Origin: an uncultured Lachnospiraceae bacterium
GTDB lineage: Bacteria; Bacillota; Clostridia; Lachnospirales; Lachnospiraceae
Reading direction: 5' to 3'
NCBI GenBank assembly: GCA_946535225.1
Contig: CAMNDJ010000004.1
Location: 1-62,750, forward strand
Length of the DNA stretch: 62,750 nt
Shown: positions 26,193 through 36,456 of the stretch, in pieces
Layout: each line of letters starts with the position of its first letter
Numbering within the stretch: the stretch's first letter is position 1
Notes under the pieces: generated by a model
The model's database searches: none
What the model was told of the DNA's origin: nothing
What the model saw: only the letters and a program-made list of their open reading frames with translations
Position numbers and translations under genes: made by a program

Positions 26193-27416
26193 ATGGAAGT
26201 ACTGGTGATAGGCGGCGGAGCATCCGGCATGATGGCTGCGATAAGTGCAGCATCAATGGGCGCATACGTGACAATATACGAAAAAGAGAACATACTCGGC
26301 AAAAAGCTTCTGCGTACCGGAAACGGAAGATGCAATCTCGGAAACAGGGAACTGAGGACTGACTGCTATCATTCGCGCGACAATGAGCTCTTAGACGGTT
26401 ACTTTTATAAATTTGATGAAGATGACACGATAAGGACGTTCAGGAGTCTCGGACTTATAGTCAAGGAATCTCACGGACTGTTTTATCCGTTCTGTGAGCA
26501 GGCTTCAGTCGTCAGGGATGTTTTGGAGAGTAATATCAGAGGATATGACATCACCGTCAGGACGGACACGACAGTAGAATCCGTCGTAAAGAAAGACCCT
26601 GACAGCTTTGTTGTTACGGCAGGAGGGGTATCCAAAGAGTTTGACAGAGTGATTCTTTCCTGCGGAAGTTATGCAGGTATCGAGAAAAAAGACAGGATAC
26701 CGAGCGACCATGACGGTTATGCCATAGCGTACAGTTTGGGACATACGATAATCCCTGTAAAGCCTTCCCTGTGTGCGCTGACTGTCAGGGAAGATATACT
26801 TAAAGATGTTGCCGGCGTAAGATGTGAAGCCATGGTCAATCTTGTTAAGGACGGAGCTTACATCGGCAGCGAATACGGCGAACTCCAGATCACGGATCAC
26901 GGATTGAGCGGTATCCCCGTATTTCAGTTAAGTCATTATGTCGGAGTCGATCCGGACGGAGAATATAAACTTACGATAGATCTTATGCCGGGCATGAATG
27001 AAGATGAATATATAAGCCTTATGCAGGGCAGGATGCTTCAATTCCAGGGAGCTTCCGTCCGTGATTTCATGCTGGGCACCATAAATTCAAAACTTGCTGC
27101 ACTTTTGATAGCGCAGGCCGGGCTAAAAGAAGATGATACCGTATCTGATGAGACGGAAGATGCGATCATAACCTTAGTCGGACTTATCAGGTGTTTTACC
27201 TTAAGCGTAAAGGGTACGAGAGATCACGCTCATGCGCAGTGCTGCAGCGGCGGGGTTCCGCTAAGGGAAGTGGATGATGATCTTTGCTCCGTCAAAACTC
27301 CGGGCCTTTATATTTGCGGTGAGATGCTTGATGTAGACGGCGCCTGCGGCGGATATAATCTGCAGTGGGCATGGACGAGCGGATATATCGCCGGCAGAGC
27401 TGCAGGAACTTATTGA
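26193..27416 (+). CDS. HI0933/YhiN-family FAD-dependent oxidoreductase
   Basis: Flavoprotein of the HI0933 (BaiN-like) family. The FAD loop MEVLVIGGGASGMMAAISAAS starts the protein. The family motifs GKKLLRTGNGRCNLGN (about 44-59) and HAHAQCCSGGVPLREVD (about 350-367) follow, with GACGGYNLQWAWTSGYIAG at the C-terminus. Family members may act as flavin-dependent reductases (BaiN acts on bile-acid derivatives), but the substrate here is unknown. The ORF-track start (26163) is replaced by ATG 26193, which has GGAGGA 5 nt upstream; length 407 residues. A second flavoprotein gene follows after 4 nt. Confidence 0.92.
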   Translation: MEVLVIGGGASGMMAAISAASMGAYVTIYEKENILGKKLLRTGNGRCNLGNRELRTDCYHSRDNELLDGYFYKFDEDDTIRTFRSLGLIVKESHGLFYPFCEQASVVRDVLESNIRGYDITVRTDTTVESVVKKDPDSFVVTAGGVSKEFDRVILSCGSYAGIEKKDRIPSDHDGYAIAYSLGHTIIPVKPSLCALTVREDILKDVAGVRCEAMVNLVKDGAYIGSEYGELQITDHGLSGIPVFQLSHYVGVDPDGEYKLTIDLMPGMNEDEYISLMQGRMLQFQGASVRDFMLGTINSKLAALLIAQAGLKEDDTVSDETEDAIITLVGLIRCFTLSVKGTRDHAHAQCCSGGVPLREVDDDLCSVKTPGLYICGEMLDVDGACGGYNLQWAWTSGYIAGRAAGTY

Positions 27417-27420
27417 TGAT

Positions 27421-29013
27421 ATGAATGATTTGGTCATCCGCATAAACGGATTAAAGATCGGAATTGAAGATAAGGACTGTTTGGGGACATTGGATAAGCT
27501 TGTACGTAAGAAGCTTCGGACCGACAGTATCGATTCTGTAAAGATAGTAAAAGAGAGCATAGATGCCAGGCACAAGCCTGAGATCTTCAGAGTATATACA
27601 GTAGATGTATCGGTACATAACCCCGAAAAAACGCTGGCAAAGAGCAAATGCCGTAATGCGGTCATATATAAGAGACCGGAATATGTCTGGCCCGAAGGCG
27701 GACCTTCAGAATACAGGCCCGTGATCATAGGAATGGGCCCTGCGGGGCTTTTCTGTGGTTATATGCTCGCCATGGCCGGTTGCAGACCCATCATCTGCGA
27801 CAGGGGAAAATGCATAGAAGACAGAAGGAAGGATGTCAGCCGTTTCTGGGAGACGGGCGCTCTTGATACAGAAAGTAATGTTCAATTCGGTGAAGGCGGT
27901 GCCGGAACGTTCTCGGACGGCAAGCTTAATACACTTGTTAACGACAAGAACGGACGAAACGGTAAAGTCCTTGAGATATTTGTACAAAACGGCGCGCCTG
28001 AAGAGATCCTGTATAAGAGCAAGCCTCATATAGGTACGGATGTATTAGCCGATGTAGTTGTATCAATGCGTGAGCATATCATCCAAAAAGGCGGAGAGTT
28101 TAAGTACGGATGCAAACTTGTATCGGTTGAGAATTCAGGGCAACTGTCCAAAGCGGTATTTGAAGACGGAAGTAAGATCATCACGGATTCACTTGTGCTT
28201 GCGATAGGCCACAGTGCCAGGGATACGTTCAGGGTCCTGCATGAATCGGGCGTTCCGATGTCAAATAAAGCTTTTGCGGTAGGACTCAGAGTCATCCATC
28301 CTCAGAAGATGATAAATGAGGCCATGTACGGACTTAATACGGCGGCAGAAATTATCGGTGCGGCTCCTTATAAGCTGACATACAAGGCATCGTCGGGAAG
28401 AGGTGTTTACAGCTTCTGTAACTGTCCCGGCGGATATGTTGTCAATGCATCGTCAGAGGAAGGCAGGACTGCCGTTAACGGAATGAGCTACAGCAAAAGA
28501 GACGGCGATTACGCAAACAGCGGTATCATCGTGACTGTTACTCCCGATGATTACGGAAGTGACGATGTACTTGCCGGCATGGAATTCCAAAGAGGATTGG
28601 AAGCGAAAGCATACAGGCTCGGACAGGGTGACATTCCCGTACAGAGTTATCCTGCATACAGAGACAGATATATTGATGAGACAGACCCTGAATATGATGC
28701 ATTTAAGGGCAGGATCAGGTTTACGGATATGTCGGATCTTTTGCCGGGTGAACTCAGAGATGCGTTCATAGAGGGAATGGAAGGCTTTGACAAAGTCATT
28801 CCGGGATTTGCTTCAAATAAGGCTTTACTCGCAGGCATTGAGAGCAGAACATCTTCGCCTGTCAGGATAGAACGGGGCAATGACGGAAGATCGACATACG
28901 GAGCGGTATATCCGTGCGGTGAAGGAGCCGGTTACGCGGGCGGCATAACATCCGCGGCGATGGACGGCATATATATAGCGGAGGAGATATGGAAGAAGCA
29001 TTTGACAAGATAA
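27421..29013 (+). CDS. COG2509-type FAD-dependent dehydrogenase
   Basis: A 530-residue flavoprotein of an uncharacterised but widespread family. An N-terminal alpha/beta region (about 1-85; SKCRNAVIYKRPEYVWP) precedes the FAD loop VIIGMGPAGLFCGYMLA (about 100). Typical landmarks are SNVQFGEGGAGTFSDGKLNT (about 158), HIGTDVL, LAIGHSARDTF, FAVGLRVIHPQ and a C-terminal RTSSPVRIERG followed by GEGAGYAGGITSAAMDG. The substrate is not known. It sits directly after the HI0933-like gene and overlaps the proB start by 25 nt, an operon of redox proteins and proline synthesis. Confidence 0.9.
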   Translation: MNDLVIRINGLKIGIEDKDCLGTLDKLVRKKLRTDSIDSVKIVKESIDARHKPEIFRVYTVDVSVHNPEKTLAKSKCRNAVIYKRPEYVWPEGGPSEYRPVIIGMGPAGLFCGYMLAMAGCRPIICDRGKCIEDRRKDVSRFWETGALDTESNVQFGEGGAGTFSDGKLNTLVNDKNGRNGKVLEIFVQNGAPEEILYKSKPHIGTDVLADVVVSMREHIIQKGGEFKYGCKLVSVENSGQLSKAVFEDGSKIITDSLVLAIGHSARDTFRVLHESGVPMSNKAFAVGLRVIHPQKMINEAMYGLNTAAEIIGAAPYKLTYKASSGRGVYSFCNCPGGYVVNASSEEGRTAVNGMSYSKRDGDYANSGIIVTVTPDDYGSDDVLAGMEFQRGLEAKAYRLGQGDIPVQSYPAYRDRYIDETDPEYDAFKGRIRFTDMSDLLPGELRDAFIEGMEGFDKVIPGFASNKALLAGIESRTSSPVRIERGNDGRSTYGAVYPCGEGAGYAGGITSAAMDGIYIAEEIWKKHLTR

Positions 29014-29885
29014 CAAGACCGGGGATCAAGGACAAGAAGAGGATAGTCGTAAAAGTCGGCTCGTCTTCTATAGTTCACAGTGAGACCGGAGGTGCGGACT
29101 ATACTAAACTCGAAGTACTCGTAAGAGAACTGTGCAATATCAGTAACCAGGGTAAGGATGTGATATTGGTCAGTTCCGGAGCCATCGCCGTCGGCAAGAG
29201 AGTTATAGGTCAGACGGCTGTGAACAGTCAGAAGGGGAACATGGGATTTAAGCAGGCCTGTGCCGCGATAGGACAGGCAAGGCTCATGATGACATACCAG
29301 AAGCTGTTCAGCGAATACAATCATATTGCGGCTCAGATCCTTATGACAAAGAATACCGTGACTGATGATGTGAACAGAGCAAACGCATATAACACCTTCA
29401 GCGAACTGTTGAACATGGGTATCGTCCCCATCGTGAATGAGAATGATACGGTTTCGACATATGAGATCGTTGTCGGCGATGATGATGTCCTTATCGGAGA
29501 TAATGATACATTGAGCGCTATCGTAGCGTCACTTGTAAATGCGGATCTGCTGATCCTTCTGTCGGACATAGACGGACTCTATACCGACGATCCGCACAAG
29601 GATCCGAATGCGAAGTTCATATCGCAGGTTGATGATCTTAATGATGAGATGCTTTCGATGGCTAAGTCAAGTACCGGTAGCAGTGTAGGAACCGGCGGAA
29701 TGAACACCAAGATGAATGCGGCGAGGATCGCCACATCATCCGGCGCCGACATGATAATAGCAAACGGCGCGGATATGCGTATCCTTCACCGTATCATGGA
29801 TGGAAGGGATATAGGAACATTGTTTACGGCTAACAAAGATGAAAGTTTCGATATGATTGATTTCATCAATAATATCAATTCCTGA
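28989..29885 (+). CDS. proB: Glutamate 5-kinase
   Basis: Phosphorylates glutamate in the first step of proline synthesis. The amino-acid-kinase fold is shown by RIVVKVGSSSIV, VSSGAIAVGKRVIG, PIVNENDTVST, GDNDTLSAIVA, LLILLSDIDGLYTDDP and GTGGMNTKMNAARIA. At 298 residues it lacks the C-terminal PUA domain of E. coli-type enzymes. No proA follows; the next genes concern folate and tRNA modification. GGAGGAG immediately precedes the ATG, inside the end of the upstream gene. Confidence 0.94.
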   Translation: MEEAFDKITRPGIKDKKRIVVKVGSSSIVHSETGGADYTKLEVLVRELCNISNQGKDVILVSSGAIAVGKRVIGQTAVNSQKGNMGFKQACAAIGQARLMMTYQKLFSEYNHIAAQILMTKNTVTDDVNRANAYNTFSELLNMGIVPIVNENDTVSTYEIVVGDDDVLIGDNDTLSAIVASLVNADLLILLSDIDGLYTDDPHKDPNAKFISQVDDLNDEMLSMAKSSTGSSVGTGGMNTKMNAARIATSSGADMIIANGADMRILHRIMDGRDIGTLFTANKDESFDMIDFINNINS

Positions 29886-29911
29886 TGACTGATATATGGC
29901 AGGCATGACAG

Positions 29912-30481
29912 ATGACGTTAAGAAGCGAGATAATAAATAAACGCAAAGAACTCAGTACTGAAGAACGTATAAGACTTAGTGATATCATCACGGAAAAGGT
30001 GAGAGGTCTGAACGAATATAAGAAAGCCGACAAGGTCTTAGTCTATGCCGATAACAACGGAGAAGTCGCAACGGATAAACTCATTAACATATCGCTTCTT
30101 GAGGGTAAGAAGGTATATGCTCCGGTAAGTCTGCAAAACTTTGAACTTGATTTCTACAGAGTGTTTGCTTTAGATGAGATGGAGCCCGCTGCTTATGGTA
30201 TCCGCGAGCCTCTTAAGATCGAATATCTAAAGCTTAATGACAATGATGTCACACCGGATACGATATGCATCACGCCGGGCACGGTGTTCGACAGGAAATG
30301 CAACAGGATGGGCTACGGTAAAGGATATTATGACCGCTTTTTTGCCCGTATGAAAATAGAGAACAGGATAGGACTTGCGTTCGAACTGCAGATGACTGAC
30401 AGGATCGATAAGAAAGAATCTGATATCCCCATGACGGCAGTGGTCACCGAAGAGAACATATGGAAAATACCGAAGAACTGA
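29912..30481 (+). CDS. 5-formyltetrahydrofolate cyclo-ligase
   Basis: Converts 5-formyl-THF to 5,10-methenyl-THF with ATP, salvaging a folate that inhibits one-carbon enzymes. The family signature is GYGKGYYDRFF (about 142-152). An ATP-site basic segment sits at the N-terminus (LRSEIINKRKELS), and TPGTVFDRKCNRMGYGKGYY is close to the family consensus TPGLAFD-x-GYRLGYGGGYYDR. The length of 189 residues is normal. It overlaps miaB by 22 nt. Together with fhs it gives the window two one-carbon genes. Confidence 0.92.
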   Translation: MTLRSEIINKRKELSTEERIRLSDIITEKVRGLNEYKKADKVLVYADNNGEVATDKLINISLLEGKKVYAPVSLQNFELDFYRVFALDEMEPAAYGIREPLKIEYLKLNDNDVTPDTICITPGTVFDRKCNRMGYGKGYYDRFFARMKIENRIGLAFELQMTDRIDKKESDIPMTAVVTEENIWKIPKN

Positions 30482-31869
30482 AAAGACAAAGAGAATATAT
30501 AGAGAGATTAAAGGGCACGGTAATAAGGCTTAAGGATTCTCTTTCAAGGACACCCAAATGTGCCGTTGTGACTTTCGGATGTCAGATGAATGCCAGGGAT
30601 TCCGAGAAACTTGCCGGCATCTTAAAAGAAGCAGGATTTGCACTTGACGGTACGGAATCGGATGCCGATCTGGTGATCTATAATACATGTTCTGTAAGAG
30701 ATAATGCCAATCAGAAGGTTTACGGGCATTTGGGCAGCCTTAAACCTCTTAAGAAAAAGAATCCCGGTCTTAAGATCGCCATGTGCGGATGTATGATGCA
30801 GGAACAGAGCGTTATTGACAATATCTCGCGCAATTACGGTTTTGTGGATCTTGTGTTCGGTACGCATAATATATTTAAGTTTGCAGAACTTTTGTATCGC
30901 ATGTATGAGGAAAGTGCCGGACAGATAATCGATATCTGGGAGAGTACCGATGATCAGGTTGAGGATCTGCCGGTAGAGCGTAAATACAGCTACAAATCCG
31001 GAGTCAATATAATGTACGGCTGCAACAATTTCTGTACATACTGTATAGTGCCGTATGTAAGGGGAAGAGAACGGAGCAGAGATGCAAAAGAGATCGTACG
31101 TGAGATAGAAAAATTGTCTGAAGACGGCGTGATAGAAGTCATGCTTCTCGGTCAGAATGTCAACAGTTACGGCAAGGGGCTTGATGAGGATATCGATTTT
31201 TCGGATCTTCTTAAGGAAGTTGAGAAGATTGACGGTATCAAAAGGATCAGATTTATGACATCGCATCCGAAGGACCTGTCCGATAAACTGATAGATACGA
31301 TAGCATCATCCGAAAAGATATGTCGTCATATACATCTTCCTCTCCAGTCGGGATCCGATCGTATACTTAAGGCCATGAACAGGCATTATACCAAGGAATC
31401 CTATTTGGGGCTCGTGCGTAAGATAAGGGAAGCCATACCGGATATCGCTATAACCACGGATATAATAATCGGCTTTCCGGGTGAGACCAAAGAAGATGTT
31501 GATGATACGATCGATGTGATAAATAAAGTCGAATACGACAATGCTTTTACCTTTATATATTCAAAGAGGACCGGAACACCTGCTGCTTCAATGGCAGATC
31601 AGGTGAGTGAAGAGTTTGCCTCTGAGCAGTTTAACAGAGTGCTTGATGCCGTCAGGGAATGTGCGTCCAAACGTAACGGAATGCTTATAGGACGCGTTGA
31701 AGAAGCGCTTGTTGAGAGTATCTCGGATAACGATCCTTCAATGGTGACCGGCAGACTGTCAAATAACAGTATGGTACATTTTAAGGGAGATAAACAACTG
31801 ATCGGAAGTATAGTACAGGTCAGATTACATACCGCCGGAGGATTCTATTATATCGGCGATATGGTATAG
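30460..31869 (+). CDS. miaB: tRNA-2-methylthio-N6-dimethylallyladenosine synthase MiaB
   Basis: Radical-SAM methylthiotransferase that completes ms2i6A37 in tRNA after MiaA. The N-terminal UPF0004 domain carries three cluster cysteines (TFGCQMNARDSEK, YNTCSVRDNANQK, AMCGCMMQE). The radical SAM motif is GCNNFCTYCIVPYVRGRERSR (CxxxCxxC, near 184). A C-terminal TRAM domain (about 400-469) includes VEEALVES and HFKGD. The length of 469 residues is usual. miaA lies 5 kb downstream in the same run of genes, with mutS and mutL between. Confidence 0.96.
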   Translation: MENTEELKRQREYIERLKGTVIRLKDSLSRTPKCAVVTFGCQMNARDSEKLAGILKEAGFALDGTESDADLVIYNTCSVRDNANQKVYGHLGSLKPLKKKNPGLKIAMCGCMMQEQSVIDNISRNYGFVDLVFGTHNIFKFAELLYRMYEESAGQIIDIWESTDDQVEDLPVERKYSYKSGVNIMYGCNNFCTYCIVPYVRGRERSRDAKEIVREIEKLSEDGVIEVMLLGQNVNSYGKGLDEDIDFSDLLKEVEKIDGIKRIRFMTSHPKDLSDKLIDTIASSEKICRHIHLPLQSGSDRILKAMNRHYTKESYLGLVRKIREAIPDIAITTDIIIGFPGETKEDVDDTIDVINKVEYDNAFTFIYSKRTGTPAASMADQVSEEFASEQFNRVLDAVRECASKRNGMLIGRVEEALVESISDNDPSMVTGRLSNNSMVHFKGDKQLIGSIVQVRLHTAGGFYYIGDMV

Positions 31870-31882
31870 ATATCATTAGATT

Positions 31883-34549
31883 ATGCAGATAGATTACGAC
31901 AAACTGTCGCCAATGATGAAACTCTATATGGACACCAAGGAAGAATACAAGGATTGTATCCTTTTCTACAGACTCGGTGACTTCTATGAGATGTTTTTTG
32001 ATGATGCATTGACGGCTTCAAAAGAACTCGATATAACACTGACCGGCAAACAGTGCGGCCTTATTGAACGCGCTCCTATGTGTGGCGTTCCGTTTCATGC
32101 GGTAGATGCCTACCTTGACAAGCTTGTCGGCAAAGGCTATAAAGTCGCTATCTGTGAGCAGGTGGAAGATCCCAAGCTTGCAAAAGGACTGGTAAAGAGA
32201 GAGGTCGTAAGGATCGTCACTCCCGGTACCAATACGAGCAGTGCTGTCCTGGATGATAAGAGTAACAATTACATAATGAGCGTCTCCTATACTCCCGGCA
32301 ATATAGGTATATCCGTAGCCGATATCACTACGGGCGATTATTACTTAAGTGAGATAGAAGACATAAGAGCGTTCTATGATGAGATGATGAAATACTCTCC
32401 GTCAGAGATCGTGTGCAATGAAGCTTTTCTTATGAGCGGTATGGATATCTCAAGGATAAGGGACGGGCTCGGGATAGCATTGACTTCACTTCCGCCTCAT
32501 TACTATGATGAGGACAGATGCAGGAATAAGATCGCATCGCATTTCGGTGTCAACGGAATAGCAGGACTCGGTATATCGGATTTTCCGAACGGGATCGTAG
32601 CCGCGGGAGCCTTGCTTCAGTATCTGTATGAGACGCAGAAGCATGATCTGAAACATATCACGCATATCTATCCGTATGTCGCAAGCAGATATATGCTCAT
32701 AGACAGTGCTACGAGGCGTAATCTTGAACTGCTCGAGACTTTAAGAGAAAAGCAGAAGAGGGGCTCGCTGCTCTGGGTGCTTGATAAGACAAAGACTGCC
32801 ATGGGAAGCAGGACGCTTTCATCTTATATAAGACAGCCTCTGATAGAAGCCGAAGCGATCGAATCAAGGCTTGAAGCTGTCTCGGCACTTAAGAATAATC
32901 CTATAGAAAGAGACGAACTCAGAGAGTATCTGGGTACGGTCTACGATCTGGAGCGGATCGTCGGCAAGATCGCCATGCAGACAGTCAATCCGAGAGATAT
33001 GCTGGCTCTTAAATCATCTCTTTCGATGCTTCCGGCCATCAAACTGATAACTTCGGAACTCGACAGCGTATTGCTTAAGAAGATAAGCGAAGACATAGAC
33101 GGTTTGGAAGATATATATACGCTCATAGAAGAAGCCATTGAAGAAGAACCGCCTCTTACGATAAGAGAAGGCGGTATCATCAAAAGCGGATATAACAAAG
33201 ATATAGATGAGCTCAGAAGAGCGGGCAGCGAAGGCAAACAGTGGTTAAATGATTTTGAGGCCATGGAACAGGAAAGACTCGGGATCAAGAGCCTTCATGT
33301 CAAATACAACAAGGTTTTCGGATACTGTATCGAGATAAGCAACGGAGCCAAGGATAAGGCCCCGGATGAATATATACGTAAGCAGACTCTGGTCAATGCC
33401 GAGAGATACACCTGTCCCAGGCTTAAAGAGCTTGAAGACATGATACTCGGGGCGACTGACAAGGTATGTAATCTTGAATATGACGAATTCGTCAGGATAA
33501 GAGAGATCATAAGAGACAGGATCGAAGTCATACAGAAGACTGCCAAGGCTCTGGCTGCACTTGATGTATTTGCTTCACTTGCACTTGTTGCCGAACAGAA
33601 CGGTTATGTCAGACCCAAGTTAAATTCAAAGGGCAATATAAATATCAAGGACGGCAGACATCCTGTTGTAGAGAAGATGATCCCGGCCGATATGTTTGTG
33701 TCAAATGATACCAGACTTGATAAACATAAGAGGATGATATCCATAATAACCGGACCGAATATGGCGGGTAAATCTACATATATGCGGCAGGTGGCCCTCA
33801 TATGTCTCATGACGCAGATAGGTTCTTTTGTACCCGCATCGTCAGCTGATATATGTATCAGCGACAGGATATTCACAAGAGTCGGTGCGAGCGATGATCT
33901 GGCCAGCGGACAGTCCACTTTCATGGTAGAGATGAATGAAGTGGCCAATATACTGAGAAATGCCACATCAGACAGTCTCATAATCTTAGATGAGATCGGA
34001 AGAGGCACATCCACCTTCGACGGCCTCTCTATAGCGTGGGCTGTTGTTGAACACATAGCCAATCCCAGGCTCATTGGGGCTAAAACACTGTTTGCTACGC
34101 ATTATCACGAACTGACCGAACTTGAGAGTAAGATGGACAATGTGCGCAATTACTCCATAGCGGTCAAGGAAAACGGTGATGACATCGTGTTCTTGCGTAA
34201 GATCGTGAGCGGAGGTGCGGACAAGAGCTACGGTATTCAGGTAGCCAAGCTTGCGGGAGTCCCGGAGATCGTTATCAACAGGGCCAAGGAGATCGTAGGT
34301 CAGCTGGTAGACAATGATATCATAGATAAGATCCAGAATATAGCCGTTGGCAGAACTTCAGACAGCGGTAAGAGTGTTGAACATTATGATCAGGTCGATC
34401 TGACACAGATGTCACTTTTTGCGACCACAACAGATGAAGACGTCTTAAGAGAATTAAAGGAATTGGATGTGAGTAATCTGACACCTTTAGATGCGCTCAA
34501 TACACTGTATAAATTGCAGAATTCACTAAACAACAGATGGAACGGATAG
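31883..34549 (+). CDS. mutS: DNA mismatch repair protein MutS
   Basis: Recognises mismatches and signals to MutL. The N-terminal mismatch-binding motif is DCILFYRLGDFYEMFFDDA (Phe-x-Glu wedge, FYE near residue 36). Connector, core and clamp domains follow. The ATPase has TGPNMAGKSTYMRQVAL (about 625), the DEIGRGTSTFDGLSIAWA Walker B/signature segment and LFATHYHEL. The 888-residue length is typical for MutS1 and there is no Smr domain, so it is not MutS2. The C-terminal VDLTQMSLF motif resembles the beta-clamp-binding QxxLF segment. It precedes mutL by 14 nt. Confidence 0.97.
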   Translation: MQIDYDKLSPMMKLYMDTKEEYKDCILFYRLGDFYEMFFDDALTASKELDITLTGKQCGLIERAPMCGVPFHAVDAYLDKLVGKGYKVAICEQVEDPKLAKGLVKREVVRIVTPGTNTSSAVLDDKSNNYIMSVSYTPGNIGISVADITTGDYYLSEIEDIRAFYDEMMKYSPSEIVCNEAFLMSGMDISRIRDGLGIALTSLPPHYYDEDRCRNKIASHFGVNGIAGLGISDFPNGIVAAGALLQYLYETQKHDLKHITHIYPYVASRYMLIDSATRRNLELLETLREKQKRGSLLWVLDKTKTAMGSRTLSSYIRQPLIEAEAIESRLEAVSALKNNPIERDELREYLGTVYDLERIVGKIAMQTVNPRDMLALKSSLSMLPAIKLITSELDSVLLKKISEDIDGLEDIYTLIEEAIEEEPPLTIREGGIIKSGYNKDIDELRRAGSEGKQWLNDFEAMEQERLGIKSLHVKYNKVFGYCIEISNGAKDKAPDEYIRKQTLVNAERYTCPRLKELEDMILGATDKVCNLEYDEFVRIREIIRDRIEVIQKTAKALAALDVFASLALVAEQNGYVRPKLNSKGNINIKDGRHPVVEKMIPADMFVSNDTRLDKHKRMISIITGPNMAGKSTYMRQVALICLMTQIGSFVPASSADICISDRIFTRVGASDDLASGQSTFMVEMNEVANILRNATSDSLIILDEIGRGTSTFDGLSIAWAVVEHIANPRLIGAKTLFATHYHELTELESKMDNVRNYSIAVKENGDDIVFLRKIVSGGADKSYGIQVAKLAGVPEIVINRAKEIVGQLVDNDIIDKIQNIAVGRTSDSGKSVEHYDQVDLTQMSLFATTTDEDVLRELKELDVSNLTPLDALNTLYKLQNSLNNRWNG

Positions 34550-34575
34550 ATCAAAGATAAGGATTGGAATCGGAC

Positions 34576-36453
34576 ATGAGCCTTATACACCTGCTAAACA
34601 ATGAGACCATCAATAAGATAGCCGCCGGAGAGGTCGTTGAACGTCCGGCCAATATAGTCAAGGAACTTGTTGAGAATTCCCTTGATTCGGGTGCTGATGC
34701 CGTAACCGTCGAGATCAAGGACGGAGGTATTTCATTTATAAGGATAACCGACAACGGTTCGGGCATTCCGGGAAATGAGGTCAGGGAAGCGTTCAAAAGA
34801 CATGCCACGAGCAAGATAAATGATGCTTCGGATCTTAACATGTTGGGTACGCTGGGCTTCAGAGGAGAAGCTTTGAGTTCGATCGCAGCCGTTGCCCAGG
34901 TCGAGATGATCACCAAGACCAAAGAAGATATGATCGGGACACAGTACGTCATTGAAGGCGGAAAAGAGGTGTCCGTCAAGGAGATAGGAGTACCCGGAGG
35001 TACGACAGTCATAGTACGCAACATTTTTTATAATACTCCGGCAAGAAAGAAGTTCCTTAAAAGTCCGATAACCGAAGGAGGATATATCTCTGATATATTG
35101 GAGCATCTTGCGCTTGCCAATCCGGACGTGTCGATCAAGTTTATCGCAGGCGGACAGATCAAGTTTCATACGTCGGGTAACGGAAGCGTTAAAGAACTCA
35201 TATACAGGCTGTTCGGAAGAGAGAGTGCCGATGCGCTCGTTCCCATCGAGAATGTAACGGAGAACATATCGATAAAAGGATATCTCGGGAAACCTGAATT
35301 TAACAGGAGCACGCGCAATTACGAGAACTATTTCATTAACAAAAGATTCGTCAAAAGCGATATCATAAGCAAGGCGATAGAGGAAGGATACAGAGAATAC
35401 CTGATGCAGCATCGATTCCCCTTCTGCGTGCTGTTTATTGACGTAGATCCGGGATCTGTCGATGTCAACGTACATCCTAGCAAGATGGAAGTCAGGTTCA
35501 AAGACAGCTTAAGGATCGCGGATCTTGTTTCCTCCGCGATCTCAAGTGTATTAAAAGTCCATGAGATGATACCGGATTCTGTGTTAAACGAAAGACCGGA
35601 ACCGGCAGAAAAAGTACCTAAGCAGGCAGCTGAGCCTTTTGAAGAAAAACGCAGGAGCGAAGATATATCTATCGCTTTAGATGAGAAACTGTTAAGTGAG
35701 AGCAATATAGACATAAGGCGTGTGCTCGGCAAAAGTGTGCCCGGACTGCAACCCTATCCCGAAACACCGGAAGAGGAAAAGGAGAAGAACATCATCAAGG
35801 CTAATGAAGCCGTTATAGTAAATACGGCAGTTCAGATGGAGATGTTCGATGACAAACTGTTAAGCTATGATGCAGTCAACGATTACGAGATCGTAGGACA
35901 GATCTTCGGAACATACTGGCTGTTCACATATAAGGACAAACTAATTCTCATGGATCAGCATGCGGCGCATGAGAAGGTCAAATATGAAAGGCTCGTTAAG
36001 CAGATGAAAGAGGGAGCGGTGGCAACACAGATGATAAGCCCTGCGATAGTCATAACCCTTTCGGCATCTGAACTTGCCATACTTGGTGAATACAGGGACA
36101 ATCTTAAGGCGATCGGTTATGAGATCGAAGAATTCGGCGGATATGATATAAGCTTAAGAAGCGTACCTATGGAATTGTACGGTAATGATCCTAAAGGTCT
36201 GTTCCTTGATCTGATCGATGAGATAAGCGAAGGTCGAATAAAGGGCATTCCGGAGGTCATTAATTCGAAGCTGGCTTCAATGGCTTGCAAATCCGCCGTG
36301 AAGGGTAATACCGATATGACAGCGACCGAAGTAAAAGCACTGTTAGCCGATATGCTCAAACTGGAAAATCCGTATAATTGTCCTCACGGAAGACCTACGA
36401 TGATCACGATGACGAGGAGCGAACTCGACAAGAGATTTAAGAGGATAGTGTAG
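34576..36453 (+). CDS. mutL: DNA mismatch repair protein MutL (endonuclease type)
   Basis: GHKL ATPase that nicks DNA after MutS recognition. N-terminal motifs: IAAGEVVERPANIVKELVENS, DNGSGIP, RHATSKI, TLGFRGEALSSIA and GTTVIVRNIFYNTPARKKFL. The C-terminal half has the metal-dependent endonuclease motif DQHAAHEKVKYERL, ACKSAVKG and CPHGRPT, so this is the self-nicking MutL found where MutH is absent. The ORF track begins at TTG 34564; ATG 34576 (MSLIHLLNNETINKIAAGE) matches the family start and gives 625 residues. miaA follows after 3 nt. Confidence 0.97.
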   Translation: MSLIHLLNNETINKIAAGEVVERPANIVKELVENSLDSGADAVTVEIKDGGISFIRITDNGSGIPGNEVREAFKRHATSKINDASDLNMLGTLGFRGEALSSIAAVAQVEMITKTKEDMIGTQYVIEGGKEVSVKEIGVPGGTTVIVRNIFYNTPARKKFLKSPITEGGYISDILEHLALANPDVSIKFIAGGQIKFHTSGNGSVKELIYRLFGRESADALVPIENVTENISIKGYLGKPEFNRSTRNYENYFINKRFVKSDIISKAIEEGYREYLMQHRFPFCVLFIDVDPGSVDVNVHPSKMEVRFKDSLRIADLVSSAISSVLKVHEMIPDSVLNERPEPAEKVPKQAAEPFEEKRRSEDISIALDEKLLSESNIDIRRVLGKSVPGLQPYPETPEEEKEKNIIKANEAVIVNTAVQMEMFDDKLLSYDAVNDYEIVGQIFGTYWLFTYKDKLILMDQHAAHEKVKYERLVKQMKEGAVATQMISPAIVITLSASELAILGEYRDNLKAIGYEIEEFGGYDISLRSVPMELYGNDPKGLFLDLIDEISEGRIKGIPEVINSKLASMACKSAVKGNTDMTATEVKALLADMLKLENPYNCPHGRPTMITMTRSELDKRFKRIV

Positions 36454-36456
36454 AAA

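Noticed and set aside
28989-29885. proB truncated by loss of its PUA domain
   Set aside because: The kinase domain is complete with all active-site motifs, and PUA-less ProB occurs naturally; the next gene starts with normal spacing.
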